Assembly (NCBI GenBank): GCA_023262195.1
Contig: JALRDM010000223.1
Span: forward strand, 1 to 5,770
Length of the DNA: 5,770 bases
Source: Salibacteraceae bacterium
GTDB lineage: Bacteria > Bacteroidota > Bacteroidia > Flavobacteriales_G > Salibacteraceae
Direction: 5' to 3'
Made by a program: the position numbers and the translations under genes. The notes under the pieces were generated by a model. The model made no database searches. It was not told the origin of the DNA and worked only from the letters and a program-made list of their open reading frames with translations. How positions within the stretch are numbered: the first letter of the stretch is position 1; each line of letters opens with the position of its first letter. Of the stretch, positions 1 to 5,770 are shown one piece after another.

Positions 1-123
1 ATCAATCTTTATACGGCACTAATTTTTCTGTTGATCATTATAGCTGCAGGTGGACTAGCCGGTATCATTCCTGCACAAAAAGCAGCAAGAGTCAACCCCA
101 TAATAGCATTAAGAAGCGAATAG
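1..123 (+). CDS. ABC transporter permease, MacB/FtsX type (C-terminal end, partial)
   Basis: The window opens inside this gene; 40 codons and a TAG stop are visible. The fragment has a hydrophobic helix (residues 3-21 of the fragment, running into AAGGLAG), then IIPAQKAARVNPIIALRSE. This matches the usual end of MacB/FtsX-fold permeases: the last transmembrane helix, a short cytoplasmic turn with the PAxKAAxxxPIxALR signature, and the C-terminus. Such permeases pair with a LolD/MacB-like ATPase and use mechanotransmission rather than a classical transport channel. The stop lies one base before the start of a MacA-like adaptor, so the two are surely co-transcribed and this permease is probably a MacB-type exporter rather than FtsX or LolC/E. 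The ATPase could be fused upstream or be a separate gene; neither is visible. The substrate cannot be inferred. Confidence 0.88.
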   Translation: MNLYTALIFLLIIIAAGGLAGIIPAQKAARVNPIIALRSE

Positions 124-124
124 C

Positions 125-1219
125 ATGAAAAAAGCAATCAAAATCACCTTACTCATAAGCCTTTTGGCTGTATTTGTTTATACACTGTGGTTTCTATACC
201 AAAAGGATCAAAAACCACCTCAAATATTCGAAACCACACAGGCTGAAACGCGAGAAATAGTTAAGAAAAGCGTAGCTACAGGATCTGTAATTCCTAGGAA
301 TGAAATTTATGTAAAGCCTCAAGTATCAGGCATTATAGAAGATATTTTAGTGCAACCTGGAGATATTATAAAAGCTGGCGATCTCATTGCTCGGGTAAAA
401 ATCATTCCCAATATGGTTTCTCTCAACAATGCCGAAAACCGAGTCAACAGGGCCAAAATATCGCTGCAAAATACTAATACAGATTATGATCGAAATAGAA
501 AGTTGCTTGAAGCACAGGTAATTTCTCAGGCTGAATTCCAACCTTTTGAGCTGGCCCGGAAACAAGCAATGGAGGAGCTGAACGCGGCCGAAGATGCATT
601 GGCAATCGTGAAAGATGGAGTATCCAAGAAATCGGGTAATACCTCAAACACGCTGATTATGAGCACCGTGTCTGGAATGGTATTGGACGTCCCTGTTGAA
701 AAAGGATTTAACGTAATCGAAACAAATAACTTCAACGATGGCAGCACCATAGCTAGCATTGCTGACATGGACAACCTCATTTTTCAAGGAAAAGTGGATG
801 AGTCAGAGGTTGAAAAACTAGACATTGGTATGGAATTAATCATGACCATTGGTGCAATTGAAGATCATGAGTTTACCGCGATTCTAGAATACATATCTCC
901 AAAAGGCGTGCAAGAAGAAGGAGCCATCAAGTTTGAAATAGAGGCCGCTGTAAAGACAGATACCAACTTCTTTATTCGGGCAGGATATTCTGCGAATGCT
1001 AATGTGGTTCTTGACAAGGTATCTGACGTGCTTGCCATTGACGAGCGCTTAATTTCATTTGAAGAAGGAATACCAATGGTAGAAATCGAAGTTGGTGAAC
1101 AAGAGTTTGAAAAACGACAAATTGAAACAGGATTGTCGGATGGCATTTATGTAGAAGTAAAAAGCGGAATTACTGAGAGCGATAAGATTAAAATTCCAAA
1201 TAGTGGGCAAGCTAACTAG
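125..1219 (+). CDS. Periplasmic adaptor (membrane fusion) protein, MacA/HlyD family
   Basis: This 364-residue protein links an inner-membrane transporter to a TolC-like outer-membrane channel. Its N-terminus (MKKAIK, then a hydrophobic segment at about residues 7-24) is a single membrane anchor or uncleaved signal; no lipobox Cys is present. The order of parts fits the family: first half of the lipoyl/barrel-sandwich domain (about 57-95, with VSGIIEDILVQPGD), an alpha-helical hairpin (about 98-165, rich in N, E, R and K), second lipoyl half (about 178-215, STVSGMVLDVPVEKG), beta-barrel (about 216-297) and a membrane-proximal domain (about 298-358). The hairpin contains R123, L127 and S134, an intact RxxxLxxxxxxS motif known to contact TolC tips. 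Its length is close to that of E. coli MacA (about 370). The ATG start is favoured because it begins the basic plus hydrophobic anchor and sits one base after the permease stop, which suggests translational coupling. Cargo is unknown; MacA-like is the closest family, but the symbol is withheld because substrate and ATPase are not visible. Confidence 0.93.
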   Translation: MKKAIKITLLISLLAVFVYTLWFLYQKDQKPPQIFETTQAETREIVKKSVATGSVIPRNEIYVKPQVSGIIEDILVQPGDIIKAGDLIARVKIIPNMVSLNNAENRVNRAKISLQNTNTDYDRNRKLLEAQVISQAEFQPFELARKQAMEELNAAEDALAIVKDGVSKKSGNTSNTLIMSTVSGMVLDVPVEKGFNVIETNNFNDGSTIASIADMDNLIFQGKVDESEVEKLDIGMELIMTIGAIEDHEFTAILEYISPKGVQEEGAIKFEIEAAVKTDTNFFIRAGYSANANVVLDKVSDVLAIDERLISFEEGIPMVEIEVGEQEFEKRQIETGLSDGIYVEVKSGITESDKIKIPNSGQAN

Positions 1220-1225
1220 CCTTAA
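1220..1225. other. Six-base convergent junction between two operons
   Basis: The adaptor gene ends with TAG at 1217-1219, and the opposing surA-like gene ends with TAA read from 1228-1226. Only 6 bp separate them. A GCTAA/TTAGC inverted repeat (1211-1215 and 1226-1230) spans the junction, but it is a 5-bp AT-rich stem with a 10-nt loop and no adjoining T-run, so it is not a convincing intrinsic terminator. Transcripts from both sides presumably run into the opposite gene or rely on a terminator type that I cannot recognise. Confidence 0.8.
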
Positions 1226-2596
1226 TTAGCGTACCGCGATATCCCACTTGGTATGAAATGGACATGTGGCATACGTTTTATCTACCCAAATGTAAGCAGT
1301 GTTCTTATGCTTCTCAATCCACTCTTCTAGCTTAACATTTTCTTTCTTGCGTTTTGCGGATTCCGCCAGACGATTGTAGTCATCCTTGAGATTGGCAACG
1401 TGCGGTTTGGTCAATTCCTTGAGTGTTACGATACGAAAAGCACGCTTGCCATCCATGGTTTGAAAGAGTTCCGGAGCACCAATCTCGCCTACCTTCATTT
1501 TTTGAATTGAGTATGACAGCGAGGGATCAATTTGCCCAAGTGTTTCAAGGTCAAAAAGGTTGGTACCATCCATTGGATTTATCATTTCGCCACCGTTCAT
1601 TCTTGTGTCCTTATCCGTGCTCAACTTAATGGCTGCTTTGGCGAAGGTCAAGGTATCAACGGTCATGATTTCTTTACGAACGCTATCCAGAAAAAGTCTT
1701 GATTTTTCCAAATCCTCCGCAGAAACTTGCGGAATAAGCAAAATATGCCTAACGTTAATTTGCTCTCCCTTTCGCTCTATCATTTGAATAAGGTGGTATC
1801 CGAATTGAGTTTTAACCACGTTTGACATTTCCCCGGGCTTCAATCCAATGGCGGCATTTGAAAACTCCGACACAAGCTCGTTTCGATCCATCAAGCCTAA
1901 CTCCCCATTCTGCTCTGCACTCCCTGGATCTTCAGAGTACAAATAAGCAAGTGTTCCAAAATCCTCTCCATTCTCAACCCGTTTTTTAAAGTCTCTCAAG
2001 CGTCCTTTTATTGCATCTTCTTGTTCTTTGCTGATAGGTGGAAGCTTTACTATCTGAGCCAAACGTGCCTGTGAGTTTATATACGGCAGACTATCTTTTG
2101 GTATTTCATTGAAAAACTCACGTACCTCTGCTGGCGAAACTGTGACATTTCCAGTGATGGTCTGTTGCATTTGTTGAATAAGAAGTATCTCTTCTACTTC
2201 ATCCTTAAAGTCGTCCTTGATCTGATCAATGGTTTTGCCATAGAATCGCACGAGCTCCTCCTCCGAACCAATTTGTGCTATGAAGTATCGAAGCCTTCGA
2301 TTAAGTTCTTGCTCGATTTGCTCCTCCGTCACAGTAACGCTATCTATTCTTGCTTGATTGACAAAGAGCTTCTGATACATCATATCTTCAACAAGCTCGC
2401 AGCGTGTATTCTCATAAACAGGAATTTCTGAAAGCGACATCTGATCTATTTGCTCCTCAATATCTGAGTACAACACCACGTTATTACCCACGACAGCAAC
2501 CACCTTATCAATCACCTGCTGTGCCATCATTTCAGAGGAGCAGCAGATAATTAGGCAAGTAATAATTAAACTATTTAGTCTTTTTTGGTTCATCAT
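1226..2596 (-). CDS. surA: Periplasmic chaperone / peptidyl-prolyl isomerase, SurA family
   Basis: SurA escorts unfolded outer-membrane proteins across the periplasm to the BAM complex. With the chosen start the protein is 456 residues, near the family's usual size (E. coli SurA 428). A Sec signal peptide covers residues 1-25, with probable cleavage after MMA, before QQVIDKVVAVVGNNVVLYSD, the typical SurA mature N-terminus. A helical chaperone domain (about 27-160) is followed by two parvulin domains: P1 at about 175-275 (LYSEDPGSAEQNGELG, FGYH) and P2 at about 280-393 (VRHILLIP, NGGEM). P1 has Gln181 where the first conserved His normally sits but keeps H268; P2 keeps H284 but lacks the GYH motif. 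The C-terminal helix (about 400-430) and a short tail with CPF and a Trp complete the fold. A GTG in frame at 2614 would add six residues; ATG at 2596 (or 2593) is preferred because it leaves a compact signal peptide and has GGAAAGG 9 nt upstream. It overlaps the upstream lipoprotein gene by 26 nt. Confidence 0.93.
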   Translation of the reverse strand: MMNQKRLNSLIITCLIICCSSEMMAQQVIDKVVAVVGNNVVLYSDIEEQIDQMSLSEIPVYENTRCELVEDMMYQKLFVNQARIDSVTVTEEQIEQELNRRLRYFIAQIGSEEELVRFYGKTIDQIKDDFKDEVEEILLIQQMQQTITGNVTVSPAEVREFFNEIPKDSLPYINSQARLAQIVKLPPISKEQEDAIKGRLRDFKKRVENGEDFGTLAYLYSEDPGSAEQNGELGLMDRNELVSEFSNAAIGLKPGEMSNVVKTQFGYHLIQMIERKGEQINVRHILLIPQVSAEDLEKSRLFLDSVRKEIMTVDTLTFAKAAIKLSTDKDTRMNGGEMINPMDGTNLFDLETLGQIDPSLSYSIQKMKVGEIGAPELFQTMDGKRAFRIVTLKELTKPHVANLKDDYNRLAESAKRKKENVKLEEWIEKHKNTAYIWVDKTYATCPFHTKWDIAVR

Positions 2597-3431
2597 ATAT
2601 AATAGCCTTTCCACTCCTTACCGCATCACGGTAAATGCTTCTGCGTATTTTGCCAAGTAGCTCAACTTTACGCTTATTTAAAATTAAGCTCCTAATTCTG
2701 TCCGCTTCTAACTCCAGCGGTGAGAGGGTGTTCTTTGATTGTGTGGTGATTACGTAAAGAAAATAAAGATGCTCGGTATCACTGAACTTAATGAATTTAC
2801 CCTTGCGCAAAAAGGACGACTTGTTATAAACCTCCAGAGGCAACTCACGAATTAAGTCATTGAAATACACCCAGTTGGTGTCCATAAAGCAACTCGCTGC
2901 ATAACTGTAGCAATAATCTTGAAGCTTCTGTAACGAGATACTATCGTTACTTTGCAGCCATTCGGAAACCTTGTCTAAATCTGGCGTATTGGGTAACAAC
3001 TTAGCGTATCTAACCTTTAAAATGTAATCGTTCAACTGGAAAATTCCTTGGTTCTCATTATAAAACGTGGATACCTCCTCTTGTGTTACGAGCGTATCAA
3101 GTTTTTGCCGAATTATCTCCTTTTCGTATTCAAAAATGAAAAGCTCTTGACGGTATTTTTCTACCTGTCGATCAATATTGAGCTGTGCTTCGTCAAGGTT
3201 AAACCGCGCTTTATCATACATCAGTCGCTGATTCATCCACGCCTGAACGATACTGGCTGCTTGCTCTATACTGTCATCTGAAGATAGGCCAACAGGCATA
3301 CTCGCACGTAAGTCATCCAATGTGAAAACTGACTCACCCACTTTTGCCAATAGTATTACCTCCTCTTCAGGTTCGCTACAAGAGGTGGCAAACACAAAGA
3401 GCGAAAGACCAATTATTGGTATTAGTCTCAA
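2571..3431 (-). CDS. SurA/PpiC-like lipoprotein with degenerate parvulin region
   Basis: This 286-residue protein begins with a lipoprotein signal: MRLIPIIGLSLFVFATSC, lipidated Cys at residue 18. The start is TTG, two bases after the upstream stop. No ATG or GTG in frame upstream precedes the in-frame TAA, and the next Met (residue 45) would remove the signal, so TTG is the best start. Mature residues 25-130 resemble the SurA/PpiD N-terminal region: AKVGESVFTLDDLRASMP, then long helices (WMNQRLMYDKA, EKYRQELFIFEYEKEIIRQKL) and a VTQEEVSTFYNENQG linker of the kind that normally leads into a parvulin domain. What follows (about 136-230, from YILKVRYAKLL) has the expected size, but lacks the HILV-type His, the GGxLG loop and the FGYH motif, so isomerase activity is unlikely. 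A basic helix (about 235-270) closes the protein. Cys18 is followed by SEPEEE, similar to the acidic signals that send Bacteroidota lipoproteins to the cell surface. Its position between two parvulin genes suggests a chaperone or accessory role in outer-membrane protein assembly; this is inference. Confidence 0.85.
   Translation of the reverse strand: MRLIPIIGLSLFVFATSCSEPEEEVILLAKVGESVFTLDDLRASMPVGLSSDDSIEQAASIVQAWMNQRLMYDKARFNLDEAQLNIDRQVEKYRQELFIFEYEKEIIRQKLDTLVTQEEVSTFYNENQGIFQLNDYILKVRYAKLLPNTPDLDKVSEWLQSNDSISLQKLQDYCYSYAASCFMDTNWVYFNDLIRELPLEVYNKSSFLRKGKFIKFSDTEHLYFLYVITTQSKNTLSPLELEADRIRSLILNKRKVELLGKIRRSIYRDAVRSGKAIIYDEPKKTK
2606..2612 (-). promoter_or_regulatory. Shine-Dalgarno-like purine tract before the surA-like start
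   Basis: Read on the minus strand this is GGAAAGG, ending 9 nt before the ATG at 2596 and 12 nt before the ATG at 2593. It lies inside the 3' end of the upstream lipoprotein gene. It favours these ATG codons over the in-frame GTG at 2614, which overlaps the tract. Bacteroidota often start translation without a Shine-Dalgarno site, so its functional weight is uncertain. Confidence 0.4.
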
Positions 3432-3433
3432 TG

Positions 3434-5419
3434 CTATTTATTGATTTCTTGAAAAACGGAGTCGTTGATCTTCACGTCATACTTCGACTTTAGTTCTTTA
3501 AGCCACTCCTCTTCGAGCTCTGCTTGATAAGCCGATGTAACTGCACCTCTAGCCTTGTCGAGAGGCTTGAATTCTGGCTTGATGATTTTATAAATCTGAA
3601 CGTATGTGAATGGCTTACCTTCTAAAGTCACCTTGTGCACTCCGGGCATCCATGGCGAAGCTTTGATGGCCGGTTCGTCATCCTTTTCGAATACCCCCGA
3701 ACTTATTGTAAGGTCCAATGGATTGTCAGCATCCACCTTTTCCATGATATTAGAATCAGGATATCCTTTTTTCTCTCTTTTCTTGGCTAGCTTCAAAGTC
3801 TGCTTGGCCACATCAGAATTGGCACAATTGTAAATGGTTGCATCTGCGCGTTCTGGATACATAAAATCACCTCGGTGAGATTTATAATAGGCCTCTAGTC
3901 CTGCCGTATCTTTTACAGCCTTACTCCACACCTTATCATCCATTAAATCAAAAAGGAGGATTCCATCGTGATATTCTTGCATTAAAGCTTTGAACGCTGG
4001 GTACTTCGCTTCTAGATTTTGATCTTCAAAATCAATGAGCATCGCTTCCACGAATCCATCCCAATGGCTTGCAATCACATTGCTGAGGGTATAGGTATCC
4101 CCAAGTTTTTTCTGATTCTTCTGAAGATACTTGAGATAATCTCGCTGAGTATATGATTTTGAAGATTTGCTATAAACATTGTCTGAAATAACCATCACGG
4201 GTTTATCCAACTTCTCGGTAGTTTCCGTTTTTAACTTCCAAGTTCCATTCAAATATTCGTTCCCAACAAACTTGTTTGCAGCATTCTTATTTGCAGTGTT
4301 ATAAGAAATGGCATATTCCTTCTTAAGCTTCGAAATCAGCGAACTTCTCCCCTTTAGAGACCTGGAATCTTTTTCGATTTTCTTTTTTAGAGAGGACTCT
4401 AGCTCTTCAAACGTTCCTATTGGGCGTGCATCTTCTTTTCTTATGATGTGCCACCCAAAACTGCTCAGTACTGGCTCGCTTATGTCACCTGCTCTTTCCA
4501 AACTAAAAGCGGCATCTTCAAATATTGAAGCGGTACCGCCTGTGCCAAACCAAGGTAAGTTTCCACCTTTTGAGGCAGAAGCACGGTCTTCTGAATACTG
4601 CTTTACTAGAGCGTCATAATCTCCCCCACTATTAATCTGTTGGTAAACCTCATTAATCCGTGCCTTTGCATCCGCCCTCTGTTCTTCACTCATTTCCGAA
4701 TTGGATCGAATAAATAGGTGAGAAACACGAATCTCGCCCCTGGCTGGACGCTTGTCTCGAACAAAAATTACGTGATATCCAAACCTTGTTCTCACTGGCT
4801 TACTCAGACTTCCCGCTTCTGTAGAATAGGCAGCAGTTTCAAATGGATACACCATTGAAAATGCAGTAAAGTATCCAAGATCCTCAGCAATTAAATCTTT
4901 ATCATTCAGTGATTTAACTTTTTCAATAGCTTGAAGCATTTCCTTTTCACTGGATATTCCTTTTGAGAGTTCGCGAAGCCTTTTCAAAGCGGCTAAAGTG
5001 TCTTGAGGGGCTGCATCCTCCGCCACCCTGACCAAAATATGGTAGGCAGCCACATCCTCTGTAGTTCTATCATAAGCCTCTTTAATCAGTGCCTCATTCA
5101 TGCTCTTGTCAATGAGGTAGGGCTGCGCCAGCTGTCTTCTGTAACCGGCAAGTTCTGATTTGAATTTTAAAACGGTGTCCATACCTAGCGACTCCGCCTC
5201 TACTACCTTAAGCTTAAAATTCACAAATAGATCCATATACTCTGTCATGGTCTTCTTATCAATGACATTGTTGGTATTATTCTTATTGTAAATGCTTAGA
5301 AATTCGTTTACCGAAACGTCTTTATTACCTACAGTGAGCAGCGTGCGATCATCTTGAGAAAATGCAAACTGCACAGTGCATATGAAGAATGCTAGAATTG
5401 AATATTTCATTTTCAACAT
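3434..5419 (-). CDS. Exported parvulin-type peptidyl-prolyl isomerase, two PpiC domains plus long C-terminal half
   Basis: This 661-residue periplasmic protein starts with a Sec signal peptide (about 1-21, cleavage near AFS before QDD). A short SurA/PpiD-like N-terminal helical part follows (about 25-120; TVGNKDVSVNEFLSIYN, LFVNFKLKVVEAESLGMD). Parvulin 1 spans about 123-222, with AYHILV (H127), DLGYF and FGYHVIFV (H216). Parvulin 2 spans about 229-328, with SHLFIR (H234), YSEDRASASKGGNLPWFGTG and FGWHII (H324). Both domains keep the two conserved histidines, so this is the best candidate in the cluster for real isomerase activity. Residues 375-661 contain no complete parvulin motif; about 508-613 may be a third, decayed copy (YYKSHRGDFMYPERADATIY, then PGVHKVTLEGKPFTYVQIYK), followed by a charged helix and KYDVKIN. 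Unlike E. coli PpiD there is a cleavable signal rather than a permanent anchor, so the symbol ppiD is not used. ATG at 5410 (MKYSILAFF) is an alternative start. It lies 3 nt after guaB and 2 nt before the lipoprotein gene. Confidence 0.92.
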   Translation of the reverse strand: MLKMKYSILAFFICTVQFAFSQDDRTLLTVGNKDVSVNEFLSIYNKNNTNNVIDKKTMTEYMDLFVNFKLKVVEAESLGMDTVLKFKSELAGYRRQLAQPYLIDKSMNEALIKEAYDRTTEDVAAYHILVRVAEDAAPQDTLAALKRLRELSKGISSEKEMLQAIEKVKSLNDKDLIAEDLGYFTAFSMVYPFETAAYSTEAGSLSKPVRTRFGYHVIFVRDKRPARGEIRVSHLFIRSNSEMSEEQRADAKARINEVYQQINSGGDYDALVKQYSEDRASASKGGNLPWFGTGGTASIFEDAAFSLERAGDISEPVLSSFGWHIIRKEDARPIGTFEELESSLKKKIEKDSRSLKGRSSLISKLKKEYAISYNTANKNAANKFVGNEYLNGTWKLKTETTEKLDKPVMVISDNVYSKSSKSYTQRDYLKYLQKNQKKLGDTYTLSNVIASHWDGFVEAMLIDFEDQNLEAKYPAFKALMQEYHDGILLFDLMDDKVWSKAVKDTAGLEAYYKSHRGDFMYPERADATIYNCANSDVAKQTLKLAKKREKKGYPDSNIMEKVDADNPLDLTISSGVFEKDDEPAIKASPWMPGVHKVTLEGKPFTYVQIYKIIKPEFKPLDKARGAVTSAYQAELEEEWLKELKSKYDVKINDSVFQEINK

Positions 5420-5422
5420 GAT

Positions 5423-5770
5423 TTATCTACTTGTATAATTTGGTGCTTCTCTAGTAATACTAACATCGTGTGGATGACTCTCACGAACTCCCGCAGCAGT
5501 AATACGGATAAATTCAGCCTTTTGGAGCTCTTGTACATTCGCAGCACCACAATAACCCATTCCTGCCCTGAGACCACCAATCATTTGGTATAGGATTTCG
5601 TTGAGCTTTCCTTTGAATGGAACTCGGCCTGAAATCCCTTCGGGAACCAATTTTTTGATATCATCTTCTACATCTTGGAAATATCGATCCTTTGACCCTT
5701 TCTGCATTGCCTCAATACTTCCCATACCCCGGTAGGCCTTAAACCTTCTTCCCTCATAAATAATTGTTTC
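5423..5770 (-). CDS. guaB: Inosine-5'-monophosphate dehydrogenase, C-terminal part (partial)
   Basis: IMP dehydrogenase oxidises IMP to XMP with NAD+, the committed step of GMP synthesis in the cytoplasm. The reading frame stays open to the window edge; 115 codons and a TAA stop are seen, about a quarter of the usual 490 residues. The visible part begins in the IMP-binding and flap region: [18 protein letters not shown], then GSKDRYF carrying the Arg-Tyr dyad that activates water during E-XMP hydrolysis. It continues with [25 protein letters not shown], and the conserved ending [15 protein letters not shown]...EAPNY. The catalytic Cys loop and the CBS domains would lie beyond the right edge. 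An internal Met at 5725 is the Met of YRGMGS and not a start. The gene appears intact in what is visible. It is the first visible member of the minus-strand operon, 3 nt from the parvulin gene, and the operon promoter is therefore likely outside the window. Confidence 0.97.
   Translation of the reverse strand, partial: ETIIYEGRRFKAYRGMGSIEAMQKGSKDRYFQDVEDDIKKLVPEGISGRVPFKGKLNEILYQMIGGLRAGMGYCGAANVQELQKAEFIRITAAGVRESHPHDVSITREAPNYTSR

Noticed and set aside
526..780. Minus-strand open frames within the adaptor gene (also at 347-565 and 865-1146)
   Set aside because: They overlap a clearly conserved membrane fusion protein on the other strand and show no recognisable domain or start context.
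1159..1197. GGAATT/AATTCC inverted repeat followed on the minus strand by GCTTTTT, as a terminator for the surA operon inside the adaptor gene
   Set aside because: The 6-bp stem has only two G-C pairs and a 20-nt loop, so it would be unstable; it probably reflects chance within coding sequence.
1211..1230. GCTAA/TTAGC inverted repeat as a bidirectional terminator
   Set aside because: The stem is only 5 bp and AT-rich, with a 10-nt loop and no following T-run on either strand.
2165..2431. Plus-strand open frame of 88 codons, hydrophobic near its start
   Set aside because: It is opposite the conserved N-terminal domain of the surA-like gene, and its leucine-rich character is the complement of Glu- and Lys-rich codons there.
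2520..2575. Lipobox in the surA-like protein because of several cysteines (CLIICCSS) in the signal region
   Set aside because: The residue before each candidate Cys is Thr, Ile or Cys, or the Cys is too near the start, so the G/A/S needed at -1 is missing; MMA followed by QQ is a normal signal peptidase I site.
4308..4619. Plus-strand open frame of 103 codons
   Set aside because: It lies wholly opposite the second parvulin domain of the large parvulin gene, and its translation resembles no known family; it is a shadow of the coding strand.
1..5770. Undescribed defence, mobile or RNA-based system
   Set aside because: All but a few bases are occupied by recognisable housekeeping or envelope genes. 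No repeats, tRNA-like folds, integrase or transposase motifs, or abrupt changes in composition were seen.

Overview
The window looks like ordinary chromosomal DNA of a Bacteroidota bacterium, probably Flavobacteriia-like; the order cannot be fixed from the sequence. Three things point there: moderately AT-rich DNA, near-absence of strong Shine-Dalgarno sites, and a run of three exported parvulin-family proteins directly downstream of guaB. I recall the guaB-parvulin neighbourhood from this phylum but could not check it here.

Layout: on the plus strand, bases 1-123 hold the last 40 codons of an MacB/FtsX-type ABC permease. It is followed after one base by a complete MacA/HlyD-type periplasmic adaptor (125-1219). 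Together they are the 3' end of an efflux or export operon whose ATPase and TolC-like partner would lie outside the window. On the minus strand, reading from the right edge leftwards, come the last 115 codons of guaB (IMP dehydrogenase), a 661-residue exported protein with two parvulin domains, a 286-residue lipoprotein related to SurA/PpiC but without a recognisable active site, and a SurA-type chaperone. These four are spaced by 3 nt, 2 nt and an overlap of about 26 nt, so they are almost certainly one transcript. The two operons converge with only 6 bp between their stop codons.

Working together: the three minus-strand exported proteins look like a periplasmic folding set for outer-membrane proteins: a SurA, a larger two-domain parvulin with an extra C-terminal half, and a membrane-anchored degenerate paralogue. 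guaB is metabolically unrelated (GMP synthesis) and probably only shares the transcript. The plus-strand pair belongs to a tripartite transporter; the adaptor carries the RxxxLxxxxxxS hairpin-tip motif for TolC docking.

No RNA genes, mobile elements, CRISPR arrays or repeats were found, and no gene-free stretch longer than 6 bp exists. I do not see an undescribed system. The most interesting items are the degenerate lipoprotein with its TTG start and possible surface-export signal, the unassigned C-terminal half of the large parvulin protein, and the way active-site histidines are distributed among the parvulin domains.
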